From contig CAIIXF020000302.1 in the NCBI GenBank assembly GCA_903813345.2, positions 1-64,000 on the forward strand: a stretch of DNA of 64,000 nucleotides, read 5' to 3'. Origin of the DNA: Owenia fusiformis (Eukaryota; Annelida; Polychaeta; Sabellida; Oweniidae). Both the position numbers and the translations under genes were made by a program. Below the pieces are notes generated by a model. The model did no database searches, had not been told where the DNA came from, and saw nothing but the letters and a program-made list of their open reading frames with translations. Position 1 is the first letter of the stretch; each line of letters starts with the position of its first letter. This document shows positions 56,801 through 61,434 of the stretch, in pieces.

Positions 56801-59800
56801 AAGATTTAATGTCCCAAACTCCCACAAACTGCAGAAAAGTAAACACCGTAAATCATATTTACCAATATGAGTGTCTACAAGGCTTCATACCAGCGTATGC
56901 TTAATGCATTTGTCACGAGTTTGAGCTGAACTTTCACTAAAATGAAGTAGGCTAAGGGTAGTCTTTGCCAGGGCTGTTATTGTGGTAAGCTTGTAAGTGC
57001 TCAGAAGCAAATAATTCATGTGCGCAAAATAATCAAATAATATGATTGCTTTAAACTTTGCTGCACATGCGCACAATGTGTACCATGGCTTTTTCTAATG
57101 ATTTCGTTTCGTTCAATGGAGTTTGCGCTTCAGTGTAACTTCCGCCAACATGGCGGACCAATTACAGAATTAACAGGTAAAATCACTTTGACTTTTTAAG
57201 AGAACTTTTTACCTATAAGGTATGAGTACCGTAATCCAACACCAAATTCGAAAATTCATAACAATACTTTGCACATATGGCGTTCGTGATCAACTATAAA
57301 ACGCTTACCCCCATAGTGTTGTATATCAAAATGTACCTGTTCATATAGGGGTTCGATTGATCTACATCAAACTATAGGAAGTCAGATTACTTTTCGAGAT
57401 ATCAGCGTCCATTTATTGTAACTCGCGTTTGCTACCATTTCCTCAATTCTAAAATTGAGGGGCACACGCGTAGTACACATGCTCAAGTCGGAACTATTTT
57501 GACCTGCATCGCTATTTTCGTAATTCAAATGAAAGTTGAACTCCTACTCTTTATTTTGATACCAAATAGTGGCATACTAGGCACCCTAGAAGCCAACTAT
57601 GGCGTTATTTAGAACGATACCACAGGTTTTTAAATGGACTATATAGGGGGATATGGAACCTCATACCATAAGAGCAAAACTTTTGTTTTATTTGTGCATT
57701 CTATCTATTAGGGTATGAGGTTCCATATCCATCCGCCAAAAGGTATGACCCCTATATAGTCCATTTAAAAACTTGTGGTTTTGTTCTAAATAACGCTATA
57801 GTTGGCTTATAGGGTACCTAGTATGCCACTATTTGGTATCAAAATAAAGAAGAGGAGTTCAACTTTCATTTGAATTACGAAAATAGCGATGTAGGTCAAA
57901 ATAGTTCCGACGTGAGCATGTTTACTACGCGTTTGCCCGTCGTCTCAGAATTGAGGAAATGGTAGCAAACGCGAGTTACAATAAATGGACGCTGATATCT
58001 CAAAAAGTAACCTGACTCCCTATAATTTGATGTAGATCAATCGAACCCCTATATGGACAGGTACATTTTGATATATAACACTATGGGGGGTAAGCGCTTT
58101 ATAGTTGATCAGGAACGCCATATGTGCAAAGTATTGATATGAATTTTCGAATTTGGTGTTGGATTACGGTACTCGTACCTTAATATGAGGCCTAAAATTG
58201 TCTGCTAGTTGGCCAGAGACCAATATTCTAGCAGAATTTGAGAACAGAATCGATTTTTTCGTTCTGCGTAGGGCAAACAATGATTTAATATCACTTTCAA
58301 CCCTTCTGTGCGTATAAGAATGGTCATGAGAGGCCCGTGGGGGGTCATGAATGAAAGAAAACCCTCTGCAATTCCGTCAAAATTGCAGATTATTTCTTCA
58401 TTTTTTGCTAAAATTACATGATATTGAAGGCCCACACATCTCACTGAAATTGCTACAATGTAGCGATTTTTCATTTTTACAGGCTAGATACACGTGTCAG
58501 GTCAACAGAAACAGTAAGCATGTGTGATTTTTAAATTGCTACATTGTAGCAATATTTATTCCAAAATACAGCTGTGGGGGAAACTGCTATTTACTTAGAT
58601 TTGGGCAAAAATGGCCAAATTTCAGTCAAAATCCTCGGGACATAGGGCCTTTGTCGTAGATTTAGTCAATGATGCAACTCTTAGTAGAAGATGTGCCATA
58701 TAGGGAATGAAAGCTGTTTGTCAGACGTATCGTTTTCTTCAATAAACTCAGAGAAAGTCAGGTTAGATTTGTGACGTCACAGTGGCAAAGTTAGACTAGC
58801 ATATTTAGACGTATTTGGAGTAGGGCAAATTAACCCTTTCTAGCCTAAATGGATACATTTTTCACATATTCAGCCAGTTCCGACGTTTTTATGCATTTTT
58901 AGACTAAAAATGATATTTTCTGCCAAAAAAAGTTGCAGAGACAAAAATCAGTGTGATGTCATAAATCATTAAGGTATGAGGTTACATATCCATCCGCCAA
59001 AAGGTATGACCCCTATATAGTCCATTTAAAAACTTGTGGTTTTGTTCTAAATAACGCTATAGTTGGCTTATAGGGTACCTAGTATGCCACTATTTGGTAT
59101 CAAAATAAAGAGGAGGAGTTAAACTTTCATTTGAATTACGAAAATAGCGATGTAGGTCAAAATAGTTCCGACGTGAGCATGTTTACTACGCGTTTGCCCG
59201 TCGTCTCAGAATTGAGGAAATGGTAGCAAACGCGAGTTACAATAAATGGACGCTGATATCTCAAAAAGTAACCTGACTCCCTATAATTTGATGTAGATCA
59301 ATCGAACCCCTATATGGACAGGTACATTTTGATATATAACACTATGGGGGGTAAGCGTTTTATAGTTGATCAGGAACGCCATATGTGCAAAGTATTGATA
59401 TGAATTTTCGAATTTGGTGTTGGATTACGGTACTCATACCTTAAATAAGAGTCTAAGGGGTATGTATACAAATTCATTTTGGTAGGAGCACTCTATTTAG
59501 TTTGAAAACGCACCCTTTATTATTATATATCAGCACTGGAAAACGTGGGAATAGCGTATTCACCGGCAGTGACGTCATTTTTAGGGAACACCACTTTGTA
59601 TTCAATTAAATGACGTCACATCACTTAATTCCTGGAAATTCTTTTAGGACCACCCTATATGATTTTAATAGACCGTTATTATTAAAATGTTACCCTTGCT
59701 TATCTAGGCTATCCCCATTAACTAAAGACGCCACAAGTCGGGTGGTAGACACGAATACAAAAGGGAAGTGTTTAATATTGAGTAAAGAAAAAATAAATTA

Positions 59801-60969
59801 TGTGACAAGGGCGCATCAGTTTTGTAGTCTAATTGCTAGATTGATCTTACATATAAATTATGAAATGTATAATTAACTTCTTATATCTGTACTATACTTC
59901 TTGAATGTACAGCCACTTGTCCCTATCCTCATGCCTGTCTATTTTATACTGTATTACATACCTAGCGAAGCATTTGTATGGAAGTCAATGGAGCTGAAGG
60001 ACGGCTATATATTCCTGTATAGCCGCCGAACTTTTTTACCATGACAATTGTATGTCGTCAAAACATGGAAACAAAGTGATTTCGACTGGAATCGTGTAAA
60101 AGTTTGGTCTTTTTTCACGCATTATTCTACATAATACCTTCATGGAATCCAATGTAAATGTACTTTAGCTCGCAAGCTCGGGCTATATTGACGTCAAACT
60201 TCAGGCATATATTCAATGATAGGGACATAATGGCTAAGTATTACCTTTAGATAGTTGCACAGGATTCATAAAAACAGTATTATCTAGTCGGAGTATGCTC
60301 CACGTGTAATTCTCCATAGGGCATGGGTCGCCACTAAAGTTCCAATTCGCAGTTAACCTCTCTCGATCTGTTTGAAAATCCCTGGAGAAACGAACTCATA
60401 TTAGCATGGGAATAGTGGAACTAGATTGCATCATGTTGCAGTCAATGGATGTGCGATTAAAGTGGATATACGTGTACATCTATAGAATACTGATTTGATA
60501 TTGTCATTTTATGAATGTAATCCAACTCTTATCTTAATTCACTAATTTACTTATCGCGCATATAATTATTACATGTCTTTTCCTATTGTATGACCATCAT
60601 TTACAGTAAGACGACCAAGTGGTGAAAGTCCTGCAGAAATACGACTGATGAAGACTCCATTTGATATTGTGACAGAGGAAAGGCCAGCTGCATTTGTCCC
60701 TCGAACAATCACAAATACCTATGATATTGATTTACATATGGTCAGATACAAAAATCAGATTCAGCGTCAAAATTGTGTGAGATCTTTAAAAATGTGTCTA
60801 CTTCATAGTTGGTGACTAAAAAATATGGCATTGACATTTTATTGCACTGACCTGTCTTTGTTCTGTGAGATCAAGATGTTCTATGTTAACAAGATGTGTA
60901 TTGGGTGGTACCTCAAAGAAGGATTTGAGCTGAGTACCTCCCTCTGTGTTACCAACCGCAATCTCATAT
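13620..60969 (-). CDS. Large FN3-like / cadherin-like / EGF single-pass transmembrane receptor, 26 exons, 5'-partial
   Basis: Minus-strand gene rebuilt from 26 exons: 60852-60969, 60573-60718, 60245-60381, 54506-54769, 53970-54267, 53687-53816, 51850-52101, 50383-50595, 48875-49049, 48499-48644, 48157-48270, 47686-47803, 47358-47501, 45704-45840, 42977-43155, 42674-42803, 42292-42490, 31271-31446, 30763-30952, 30341-30502, 23235-23454, 22671-22988, 17951-18063, 16525-17616, 15429-15667, 13620-14120. All junctions are GT..AG and codon phases match throughout, giving 1,969 residues and a TAA stop. Domain order: FN3-like units (residues 1-1090), diverged globular region (1090-1360), possible GAIN/GPS-like end with KRHKR (1396-1400), two cadherin-like repeats (about 1423-1690), EGF (about 1697-1730), calcium-binding-type EGF (1733-1765), membrane span (1770-1793), cytoplasmic tail. 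Probably a type I surface adhesion or receptor protein. The family is not recognised by name. Exon boundaries are manual predictions; the first exon lacks a start and needs an upstream exon. Confidence 0.85.
14266..14668. mobile_element. Short inverted-end element in the last receptor intron
   Basis: Left end ACTCATCCCC...CCCTAGACAACTCATCCCCT and right end GAGCTGTCTAGGGGATGAGT are inverse copies. About 400 bp, non-coding. Confidence 0.6.
14712..15197. mobile_element. GC-ended MITE, copy 1
   Basis: Begins ACCCCAGTCACATTTGTCG and ends AAATGTGACTGGAGT. The outer 60-100 bp on both sides are GC-rich (CGGAGGCCG, CTTGCGG), the centre AT-rich. A second copy in another intron of the same gene lies at 20720-21177. 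Confidence 0.75.
15429..15667 (-). CDS. Receptor exon 25: EGF domain and membrane span
   Basis: Encodes GFSGFYCEMNINECLSSPCQ, completing EGF 1 and giving a calcium-binding-type EGF 2 (NINEC...CxC). This is followed by the single membrane span WWAWLIVGLGVTIVV (about 24 residues) and a basic stop-transfer run KCKKTKAKKR. It ends in phase 0 at AAAAGG before gtaaat. Confidence 0.92.
15766..16349. mobile_element. TA-flanked element (ends CAGGGTGGGC) in intron 24
   Basis: Left CAGGGTGGGCTATAACTTTT and right GTTTTTTGGCCCACCCTG, each abutting TA. About 580 bp, no coding capacity. Lies between the cadherin-like/EGF exon and the membrane-span exon. Confidence 0.7.
16525..17616 (-). CDS. Receptor exon 24: cadherin-like repeats and first EGF
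   Basis: Largest exon (1,092 nt). It begins LMIWRNVNTNCNGAG and reaches VCSDYAMSTKRHKRE, with a dibasic KRHKR site. It then holds two cadherin-like (or Big_9-type) repeats. The first has NITEDADQIYTFKLEAVDEE and GDPFVFLID; the second has LILSAHDYDVHDNLRF and VFQVMAEDDHGARSDP. The 3' end is an EGF module starting RCQNNAACNG and ending SCDCKP, completed by exon 25. Several N-glycosylation sequons occur. Phase 1 at both ends. Confidence 0.9.
17951..18063 (-). CDS. Receptor exon 23: possible start of a GAIN/GPS-like segment
   Basis: Encodes FFVNTLDGDLDGFLTVVISA, then SLTLIFWDA. The acceptor is gtggtataag|T, with no pyrimidine tract. A tandem repeat starts exactly at this splice site (18064). The LxLxFWD pattern followed by W and cysteines resembles the end of GAIN/GPS domains. 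This is inference. Confidence 0.8.
18064..19350. repeat. Tandem array, unit about 53 bp
   Basis: About 24 imperfect copies of cttataccactccattttcc...aatcttaaatataaatctatttatttagcagtca. The array begins at the base next to receptor exon 23. It is interrupted by insertions and resumes at 20673-20716 and 21195-21415. Confidence 0.85.
19369..19500 (+). mobile_element. tRNA-derived SINE head
   Basis: Contains a pol III A-box-like TGGCTCAGTGGCAGAG and a B-box GGTTCGATTCC about 40 bases later, followed by non-tRNA sequence. No cloverleaf closes at the 3' side, so a SINE rather than a tRNA gene. Confidence 0.65.
19619..20617 (+). mobile_element. Internally deleted mariner element
   Basis: TA-flanked ends CAAGGGGCGATCAACAAATA and its inverse ending TTGTTGATCATCCCTTG. 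The frame at 20135-20326 reads KTYEMLKKSFGDENGLSNVY and, after a likely frame slip, RFLKKPRRSAEDASR. This is the N-terminal DNA-binding region of a mariner transposase. The catalytic part is absent. Confidence 0.78.
20720..21177. mobile_element. GC-ended MITE, copy 2
   Basis: Same ends and inner sequence as 14712-15197 (ACCCCAGTCACATTT; AAATGTGACTGGGGT). The near-identical central TTTCACGATCACTTTTCATT block confirms common origin. Confidence 0.78.
21195..21415. repeat. Remnant of the 53-bp tandem array
   Basis: Four or five degenerate units (gcagttacttaaaccactcc; gcagtcacttacactcc), displaced from the main array by the SINE, mariner and MITE insertions. Confidence 0.65.
21448..22507 (-). mobile_element. 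Mariner-like relic with inverted ends of about 190 bp
   Basis: Between two TA sites. The left end GTCGTTCAATAAGTTCACGG and the right end are inverse copies extending about 190 bp and include TAGGCGGGGCACTTTTTACG. The reverse strand at 21780-22120 has a broken frame: ADHTANIVQKPSQITG, then stops, then LSTAVQIALQTRFRDGF and KHEGEYF. This resembles a mariner C-terminus with aspartates lost. Confidence 0.65.
22671..22988 (-). CDS. Receptor exon 22
   Basis: Encodes TIHANIEVCQSGDVCSVVAS, then CELSIDLSDAVVSIHAYG and LLACGTLNENDVQEEYIS. The acceptor is attttttag|A, because only this one keeps frame with exon 21. Four cysteines. Possibly a beta-sandwich domain; family unknown. Confidence 0.84.
23235..23454 (-). 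CDS. Receptor exon 21
   Basis: Encodes FSVGSSAQSHDDIISKVAIA, then GGFEIGSVKVEDGVIIMD and GRIDLSDANGVFGP. The SSAQSHDDI run follows directly on MTDFD from exon 20. Ends in AG before gtaata. Confidence 0.84.
23490..24724. repeat. Tandem array, unit about 140 bp
   Basis: Eight or nine imperfect copies containing taactcaaatacca, gacggatttggttcaaa, gggacaaaggagc, aagaaagaatttt and aagatggc...aaaatggccgcc. One last piece resumes at 26000-26045 beyond a LINE insertion. Confidence 0.75.
24728..25999 (-). mobile_element. 5'-truncated non-LTR retrotransposon (CR1/Jockey-like)
   Basis: The reverse strand carries an uninterrupted reverse transcriptase C-terminal half from 25999 to 25012. Motifs: GVPQGSVLGPLLFILYINDL, then FIMFADDTNLLD (catalytic YxDD-type box as FADD), then DFLGIIIDKNLKFKEHIK and LNYCNIIWGNTF, LGPNLWNALPYDIKK. 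The 3' tail holds repeats of ATTCAA/TTGAA (24728-24770), typical of CR1/L2-type ends. The reading frame is open across about 330 codons, so the insertion is fairly young. It sits inside the 140-bp array. Confidence 0.88.
27083..28486. mobile_element. Nested insert with ends GGGGTTCACTGTATAC
   Basis: Left GGGGTTCACTGTATAC and right GTATACAGTGAACACCCC are inverse. It carries the minisatellite described at 27215-27750 and an opposite-oriented remnant at 28270-28375. A sister end occurs at 6848. Confidence 0.6.
27215..27750. repeat. Minisatellite, unit about 32 bp
   Basis: About 16 copies of gaccaatgccatagcaaatgtccagatatag with small variants. Long repetitive open frames (YLDICYGIG) on the reverse strand are a by-product of the repeat, not a gene. 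Confidence 0.9.
28487..30340. other. Intron sequence with right arm of the 26105 element, no gene
   Basis: 28845-29473 is the right arm of the TA-flanked element. 29475-30340 is AT-rich intron with nothing recognised. Confidence 0.5.
30341..30502 (-). CDS. Receptor exon 20
   Basis: Encodes VMIVLPKYVTPYVEVNTTCR, then TICKDQSGIGIEWKQEMTDF. Phase 1 donor at TTTG|gtgata. Start of a non-FN3 region that I cannot assign. Confidence 0.78.
30763..30952 (-). CDS. Receptor exon 19: FN3-like unit
   Basis: Encodes VVSFEWAIGSGPFLSNIQSY, GRIYYVSVRVTNGAGGQT and NSSA. This is the last clear FN3-like F strand (YYVSVRVTNGAG). It ends with G before gtatgt. Confidence 0.87.
31271..31446 (-). CDS. Receptor exon 18: FN3-like end and next start
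   Basis: Encodes SGLYITATSNGITIDISGPV, then HVDVSVSDMNKVSSQ and HTIAARWDAYDMESQ. The AARWDAYDMES motif starts the next unit. Separated from exon 17 by an intron of about 10.8 kb that holds LINEs and tandem repeats. Confidence 0.86.
31945..32015. repeat. Hairpin AAACAAACAAATCATC
   Basis: aaacaaacaaatcatctgattg is followed 18 bases later by the near-perfect inverse caccaatccgatgatttgtttgttt. Possibly the end pair of a tiny fold-back element. Confidence 0.55.
32292..32392. repeat. Hairpin AACGCCTGGTTCTTACCTAG
   Basis: The start AACGCCTGGTTCTTACCTAG and the end CTAGGTTAGGACCAGGCGTT are inverse copies around a 60-base loop. Confidence 0.6.
32393..33764. other. Intron stretch, no gene seen
   Basis: AT-rich, with several short direct repeats of ttttatgtgttttcaaatgttgc (32810, 33165 and similar). 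No coding signal. Confidence 0.45.
33765..34880 (+). mobile_element. Non-LTR retrotransposon C-terminal fragment
   Basis: The frame from 33765 reads SKGRRAINAYIGVSST, then LYWTCCVPSITYGMELFPLK, RRGIAKKIQGNPKTTSNAA and KLMLLWQLLSLPF. After a frameshift near 34340 it continues to 34782 with RVVTHDIQPIIWWKVAK-type sequence and the zinc-knuckle-like CKMCYIEPETLSHIILDCEG. This is the end of a LINE ORF2. The 3' tail ends ggatgaaatgaataaacaaa. Confidence 0.82.
34919..35550. mobile_element. TA-flanked MITE (ends CAGGGTGTCAAAAAAC)
   Basis: Left CAGGGTGTCAAAAAACGGCA and right GTTGTTTTTTGACACGCTG next to TA. The inner inverted match extends about 110 bp (ATTCTGGAGTTACTCC...). Inserted 38 bases beyond the LINE tail. 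Confidence 0.7.
35553..36449. other. Intron stretch, no gene seen
   Basis: AT-rich with a G run at 36151. Nothing recognised. Confidence 0.45.
36450..37215 (+). mobile_element. LINE ORF2 C-terminal fragment (L2/CR1-type)
   Basis: Reads VLKWLNWLPLETRRFHRRMN, then PDNRRVLRNKPSYILPSKRA, SLKEWNDLPLQIKQSNTLDT and FKRKMASK. A C-terminal CACELESETFQ zinc-like motif follows, and a +1 shift near 37010 leads to NTLLFGYHLSNRQ. This is the classic post-reverse-transcriptase region of a LINE. No reverse transcriptase core is present. Confidence 0.75.
37216..38477. other. Intron stretch, no gene seen
   Basis: AT-rich with homopurine/homopyrimidine G runs at 37479 and 38079. Short open frames only. Confidence 0.45.
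38478..38952. repeat. Direct duplication of about 150 bp
   Basis: gactttttgacgtcaaaatc...atggatatgcataaa...gcagttttaatttgtgc occurs at 38478-38633 and again at 38828-38952, the second with a small internal deletion. Confidence 0.7.
38953..38999. repeat. GGAC microsatellite
   Basis: Imperfect run of (ggac)n directly after the second copy of the 150-bp duplication. Confidence 0.85.
39700..41400. repeat. Tandem array with G-rich tract, unit about 310 bp
   Basis: Five or six copies of a unit containing gctatttggtgctttctgggcac, tgtatgagtcaataaaa and a G run followed by gccagagggggaggtgg. The copies at 40565 and 40873 are nearly identical, 308 bases apart; the outer copies are more worn. Confidence 0.8.
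41450..41745 (+). mobile_element. LINE 3' tail fragment
   Basis: Shares the terminal atatggtggatgaa...aacaaacaaa with the 33765-34880 element, preceded by a worn C-terminal stretch. Probably a short 5'-truncated copy. Confidence 0.5.
41779..41857. repeat. (TG)n microsatellite
   Basis: Uninterrupted TG repeat of nearly 40 copies. Confidence 0.98.
42292..42490 (-). CDS. Receptor exon 17: cysteine-rich insert and FN3-like strand
   Basis: Opens with VIKTCLSCNAACDSLFCNEN, five closely spaced cysteines plus a sixth two residues later at C after N. It then gives TYYVHVKAIT, an FN3 F-strand. The donor is ACTG|gtaact. A later GT was rejected because only this one joins exon 18 as ITGSGLYITATSNG. Confidence 0.82.
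42674..42803 (-). CDS. Receptor exon 16
   Basis: Encodes LPLDKGTYCNYGKPFQNTGT, then GIVSFSMGLGTSKNETD and PFKQ. It contains an NET sequon. Glycine-rich, with a GLGT motif resembling the C-strand VGxxxG of the other units. Ends in phase 0. Confidence 0.83.
42977..43155 (-). CDS. Receptor exon 15
   Basis: Encodes EANLIEFSADGKVIAMMYQI, then EAQCLLSLAVRNK and FNRPYVFASVKKI. It ends in AG before gtaata; the serine is completed in exon 16. Confidence 0.82.
43156..45703. other. Intron 14 with repeat pieces
   Basis: Contains a pentanucleotide run atcat at 43674-43697 and a locally GC-rich block 44480-44640 (ccccacgcggggagg, gggaatttgac), which looks like a decayed repeat. No coding exon fits the frame between receptor exons 14 and 15. 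Confidence 0.5.
45020..45095 (-). mobile_element. tRNA-derived SINE fragment
   Basis: The reverse strand reads caagctgggttcgattccca with flanking cactcgggg, a pol III B-box in a tRNA-like arm. The A-box side is unclear and no full cloverleaf forms. Confidence 0.45.
45704..45840 (-). CDS. Receptor exon 14
   Basis: Encodes LFINTSYIVVWCKWLHDYRQ and FEVIPLAFDPSEAFHTYA. It ends in phase 0 (AACAAG before gtacat). It contains an NTS sequon. No named domain is recognised. Confidence 0.82.
46287..46620. repeat. Dispersed repeat with palindrome, copy 1
   Basis: Core palindrome ggaccgagggccgaaggccc...ggtcc at 46330-46356 inside a larger inverted pair (gcaatatagtga / tcactatattgc). It ends ggcaaggtggtaat, inverse of the internal attaccaccgtt. 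Second copy at 55608. Confidence 0.7.
47358..47501 (-). CDS. Receptor exon 13
   Basis: Encodes NDSQSTESKWDGRVNVDTYY, then SYNGPSNVSASQNSC and GFQLHP. Phase 1 at both ends. It contains an N-glycosylation sequon (NVS). The fold is less clearly FN3 than in exons 1-9. Confidence 0.82.
47686..47803 (-). CDS. Receptor exon 12
   Basis: Encodes FEIKAASCDMYGVTSVVISE and then LFADFDINISDHIKV, giving a YKFEIKAASC F-strand-like join with exon 11. It ends with G before gtatgt. Confidence 0.83.
48157..48270 (-). CDS. Receptor exon 11
   Basis: 38 complete codons, phase 0 at both ends: SRNERGIIELRMLPDVKTTR... ending TSGKYK before gtactt. It is the middle of the diverged FN3-like unit that runs from exon 10 to exon 12. 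Confidence 0.8.
48499..48644 (-). CDS. Receptor exon 10
   Basis: Begins CT (completing alanine) and encodes SFLHQLKASGDVDACPESLV, then DLTMSSWNPVHHVG. The tryptophan suggests the B strand of a further, more diverged FN3-like unit. It ends in phase 0 before gtcagt. Confidence 0.82.
48875..49049 (-). CDS. Receptor exon 9: FN3-like F/G strands
   Basis: Encodes EDRPYFIYFEAINCAGLTFG and then APILLDKIPPLPGDVRD. The NCAG motif completes the unit opened in exon 8. It ends with G before gtgggt. A TA-flanked mariner derivative begins 61 bases upstream, in the intron. Confidence 0.85.
49110..50160. mobile_element. TA-flanked element with inverted arms of about 395 bp holding mariner 3' ends
   Basis: Ends CGAGGGGTGATCAGGAATTT and its inverse, each next to TA. 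The arms (49110-49510 and 49738-50160) match over nearly their whole length. The inner edge of each arm, read toward its terminus, encodes DWVKRHNKCVQNAGNYMYFE-like mariner transposase C-terminal sequence. So the element is two mariner 3' halves facing each other. No complete transposase. Confidence 0.75.
50383..50595 (-). CDS. Receptor exon 8: FN3-like unit
   Basis: Phase 0 exon encoding GVMFADQSDRLTASWQHYTD, DPDSQIESYRLTLF and TTSYTFYQLYLK. The tryptophan (B strand) and tyrosine (C strand) spacing is FN3-like. Confidence 0.85.
50596..51849. other. Intron 7, no gene seen
   Basis: AT-rich with a short aaagtaaagtaaagta run at 50687. Nothing recognised. Confidence 0.5.
51850..52101 (-). CDS. 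Receptor exon 7: FN3-like D-G strands and linker
   Basis: Phase 0 at both ends. Encodes QLFEHRVTENSKFLDAF..., NTYLVVVMATDESS and VDITPPISGDI, the typical FN3 boundary with a proline pair. The acceptor has a clear pyrimidine tract. Confidence 0.85.
52712..53671. mobile_element. TA-flanked MITE (ends CAGGGCGTCCACAAAA)
   Basis: Left CAGGGCGTCCACAAAAAATA and right TTTTTTGTGGACGCCCTG next to TA. The inverted match extends about 170 bp. 960 bp, non-coding, 16 bases from the donor of receptor exon 6. Confidence 0.75.
53687..53816 (-). CDS. Receptor exon 6: FN3-like B/C strands
   Basis: Encodes CIPSTSDISFSWDGFEFGLP, then VMFYQWGISSNL and GLRCQQL. It ends in phase 0 before gtaagt, a strong donor. 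The exon lies 16 bases beyond the edge of a TA-flanked element that ends at 53671. Confidence 0.84.
53970..54267 (-). CDS. Receptor exon 5: FN3-like unit core
   Basis: Encodes DPDLDPRIGAHQDIIYYEVA, then VGNDRRYAN, and later GIGHYYITVRGVAKSSAS with TSNGIQV. This is the best-preserved copy of the unit's C and F strands. It ends in GG before gtattt; the glycine is completed in exon 6. Confidence 0.85.
54506..54769 (-). CDS. Receptor exon 4: end of one FN3-like unit and start of the next
   Basis: Starts with GT completing a glycine codon, then QTFGTYDGLNLQDEDEYFVV and SDGITVRQEP, closing one unit. It continues with ITELWGNWEAFGK, opening the next. It ends with G before gtgatg. The Y-F-V-V-V-Q-G-E-N run is the F-strand motif. 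Confidence 0.83.
54770..55607. other. Start of intron 3, no gene seen
   Basis: AT-rich intronic sequence with only chance open frames. Confidence 0.5.
55608..55950. repeat. Dispersed repeat with palindrome, copy 2
   Basis: Same order of motifs as 46287-46620, including ggaccaagggccgcaggccc and ttaccaccgttaa, ending tgcaaggtggtaat. About 80% similar by eye. Confidence 0.7.
56030..56580 (+). pseudogene. Decayed gag/ORF1-like retroelement fragment
   Basis: Broken frames read STDRVVQQLDLQRQQFVDIL (coiled-coil-like, heptad spacing), then after stops and shifts DDKIETTPKSFKKLP, SGIVFVALTSHRDKMCILKH and VYIDTRKSRDQLRQEYLVRS. The second part resembles the RRM-like nucleic-acid-binding region of retroelement ORF1 proteins. 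Assignment is tentative. Confidence 0.45.
57217..57668 (-). mobile_element. TTAA-type MITE, copy 1 (inverted)
   Basis: Inverse of the 57710 copy, from AAGGTATGAGTACCGTAATC to GATATGGAACCTCATACC. More diverged than the other two copies. Confidence 0.75.
57710..58182 (+). mobile_element. TTAA-type MITE, copy 2
   Basis: GGGTATGAGGTTCCATATCC ... GGATTACGGTACTCGTACC followed by TTAA. Forms a head-to-head pair with copy 1 across a 41-bp spacer. Confidence 0.8.
58183..58970. other. Spacer between MITE copies
   Basis: Contains two matches to tttaaattgctac / aattgctacaatgtagcga around 58450-58550. No gene. Confidence 0.4.
58973..59440 (+). mobile_element. TTAA-type MITE, copy 3
   Basis: GGTATGAGGTTACATATCCA ... 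CGGTACTCATACC, flanked exactly by TTAA on both sides (58969-58972, 59441-59444). Differs from copy 2 at only a handful of positions. The TTAA duplication suggests piggyBac-type mobilisation. Confidence 0.82.
60245..60381 (-). CDS. Receptor exon 3: FN3-like A-C strands
   Basis: Encodes DFQTDRERLTANWNFSG followed by CPMENYTWSILRLD. RLTANW matches the RLTASW of exon 8, marking the conserved B-strand tryptophan of another unit. It ends with a single G before gtaata. The following intron (54770-60244) is about 5.5 kb and filled with MITEs. Confidence 0.82.
60573..60718 (-). CDS. Receptor exon 2: FN3-like F/G strands
   Basis: Encodes VFVIVRGTNAAGLSS and then TISNGVFISR. The YxVxVRxxNxAG pattern is repeated in other units of the protein. 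It ends in phase 2 (AT before gtaataatt), so the next codon is ATG split over the intron. An earlier GT (ACT|GTAAAT) was discarded because it breaks the frame with exon 3. Confidence 0.78.
60852..60969 (-). CDS. Receptor exon 1 (first one visible): half of an FN3-like unit
   Basis: After the acceptor cttactttttag the exon opens with one leftover base and then encodes YEIAVGNTEGG..., the C-strand motif of the FN3-like units in this protein. It ends in phase 0 at AGACAG before gtcagt. Two bases of the first codon must come from an upstream exon that I could not identify. Confidence 0.8.
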
Positions 60970-61434
60970 CTAAAAAGTAAATGTATGAGAATTATATCCC
61001 ATCGAACGAAGTTCGAGGCCATATAGATAACAGCTCCGTCCGGCGTCCGCTCCTCCGTCATTTCAGCCAAAAAACATAAATATTTTGGCCTGTAATTTGC
61101 AACCTGTTGACTCCGGATGGACATTAGTGCTGAGAGACTTTTGACGGGTTTTAATAAAAATATTAAAGAATTTGAGAATTCCGATTAAGCCATCGACATG
61201 GCATGCTTTTTCTAATGTGTCTGTATTTTTCTGGAAAATGTATGATAAAATTGAAACATTTGGCCTCATATAAGGACTAAATATGTTTGTTAACAGTTAC
61301 AAACAAGAGGTATTTACAACAAGAAGAGCACTATCAAAATCTGATATCACTATCCATCATAGAAGCTATTTATATATCGTAAGCACTCTTATATCTTACT
61401 ATAAACGATTAAAGTAAGCAGTATACTGTATTAT
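60970..61434. other. Intron upstream of exon 1, repeat-like
   Basis: Contains ctccgtccggcgtccgctcctccgt near 61035, a repeat-type motif. No exon supplying the missing two bases of exon 1 could be identified. Confidence 0.4.

Noticed and set aside
61063-61269. Candidate upstream exon of the receptor
   Set aside because: No FN3-like motif and no donor in the phase needed for exon 1; it overlaps repeat-type sequence.
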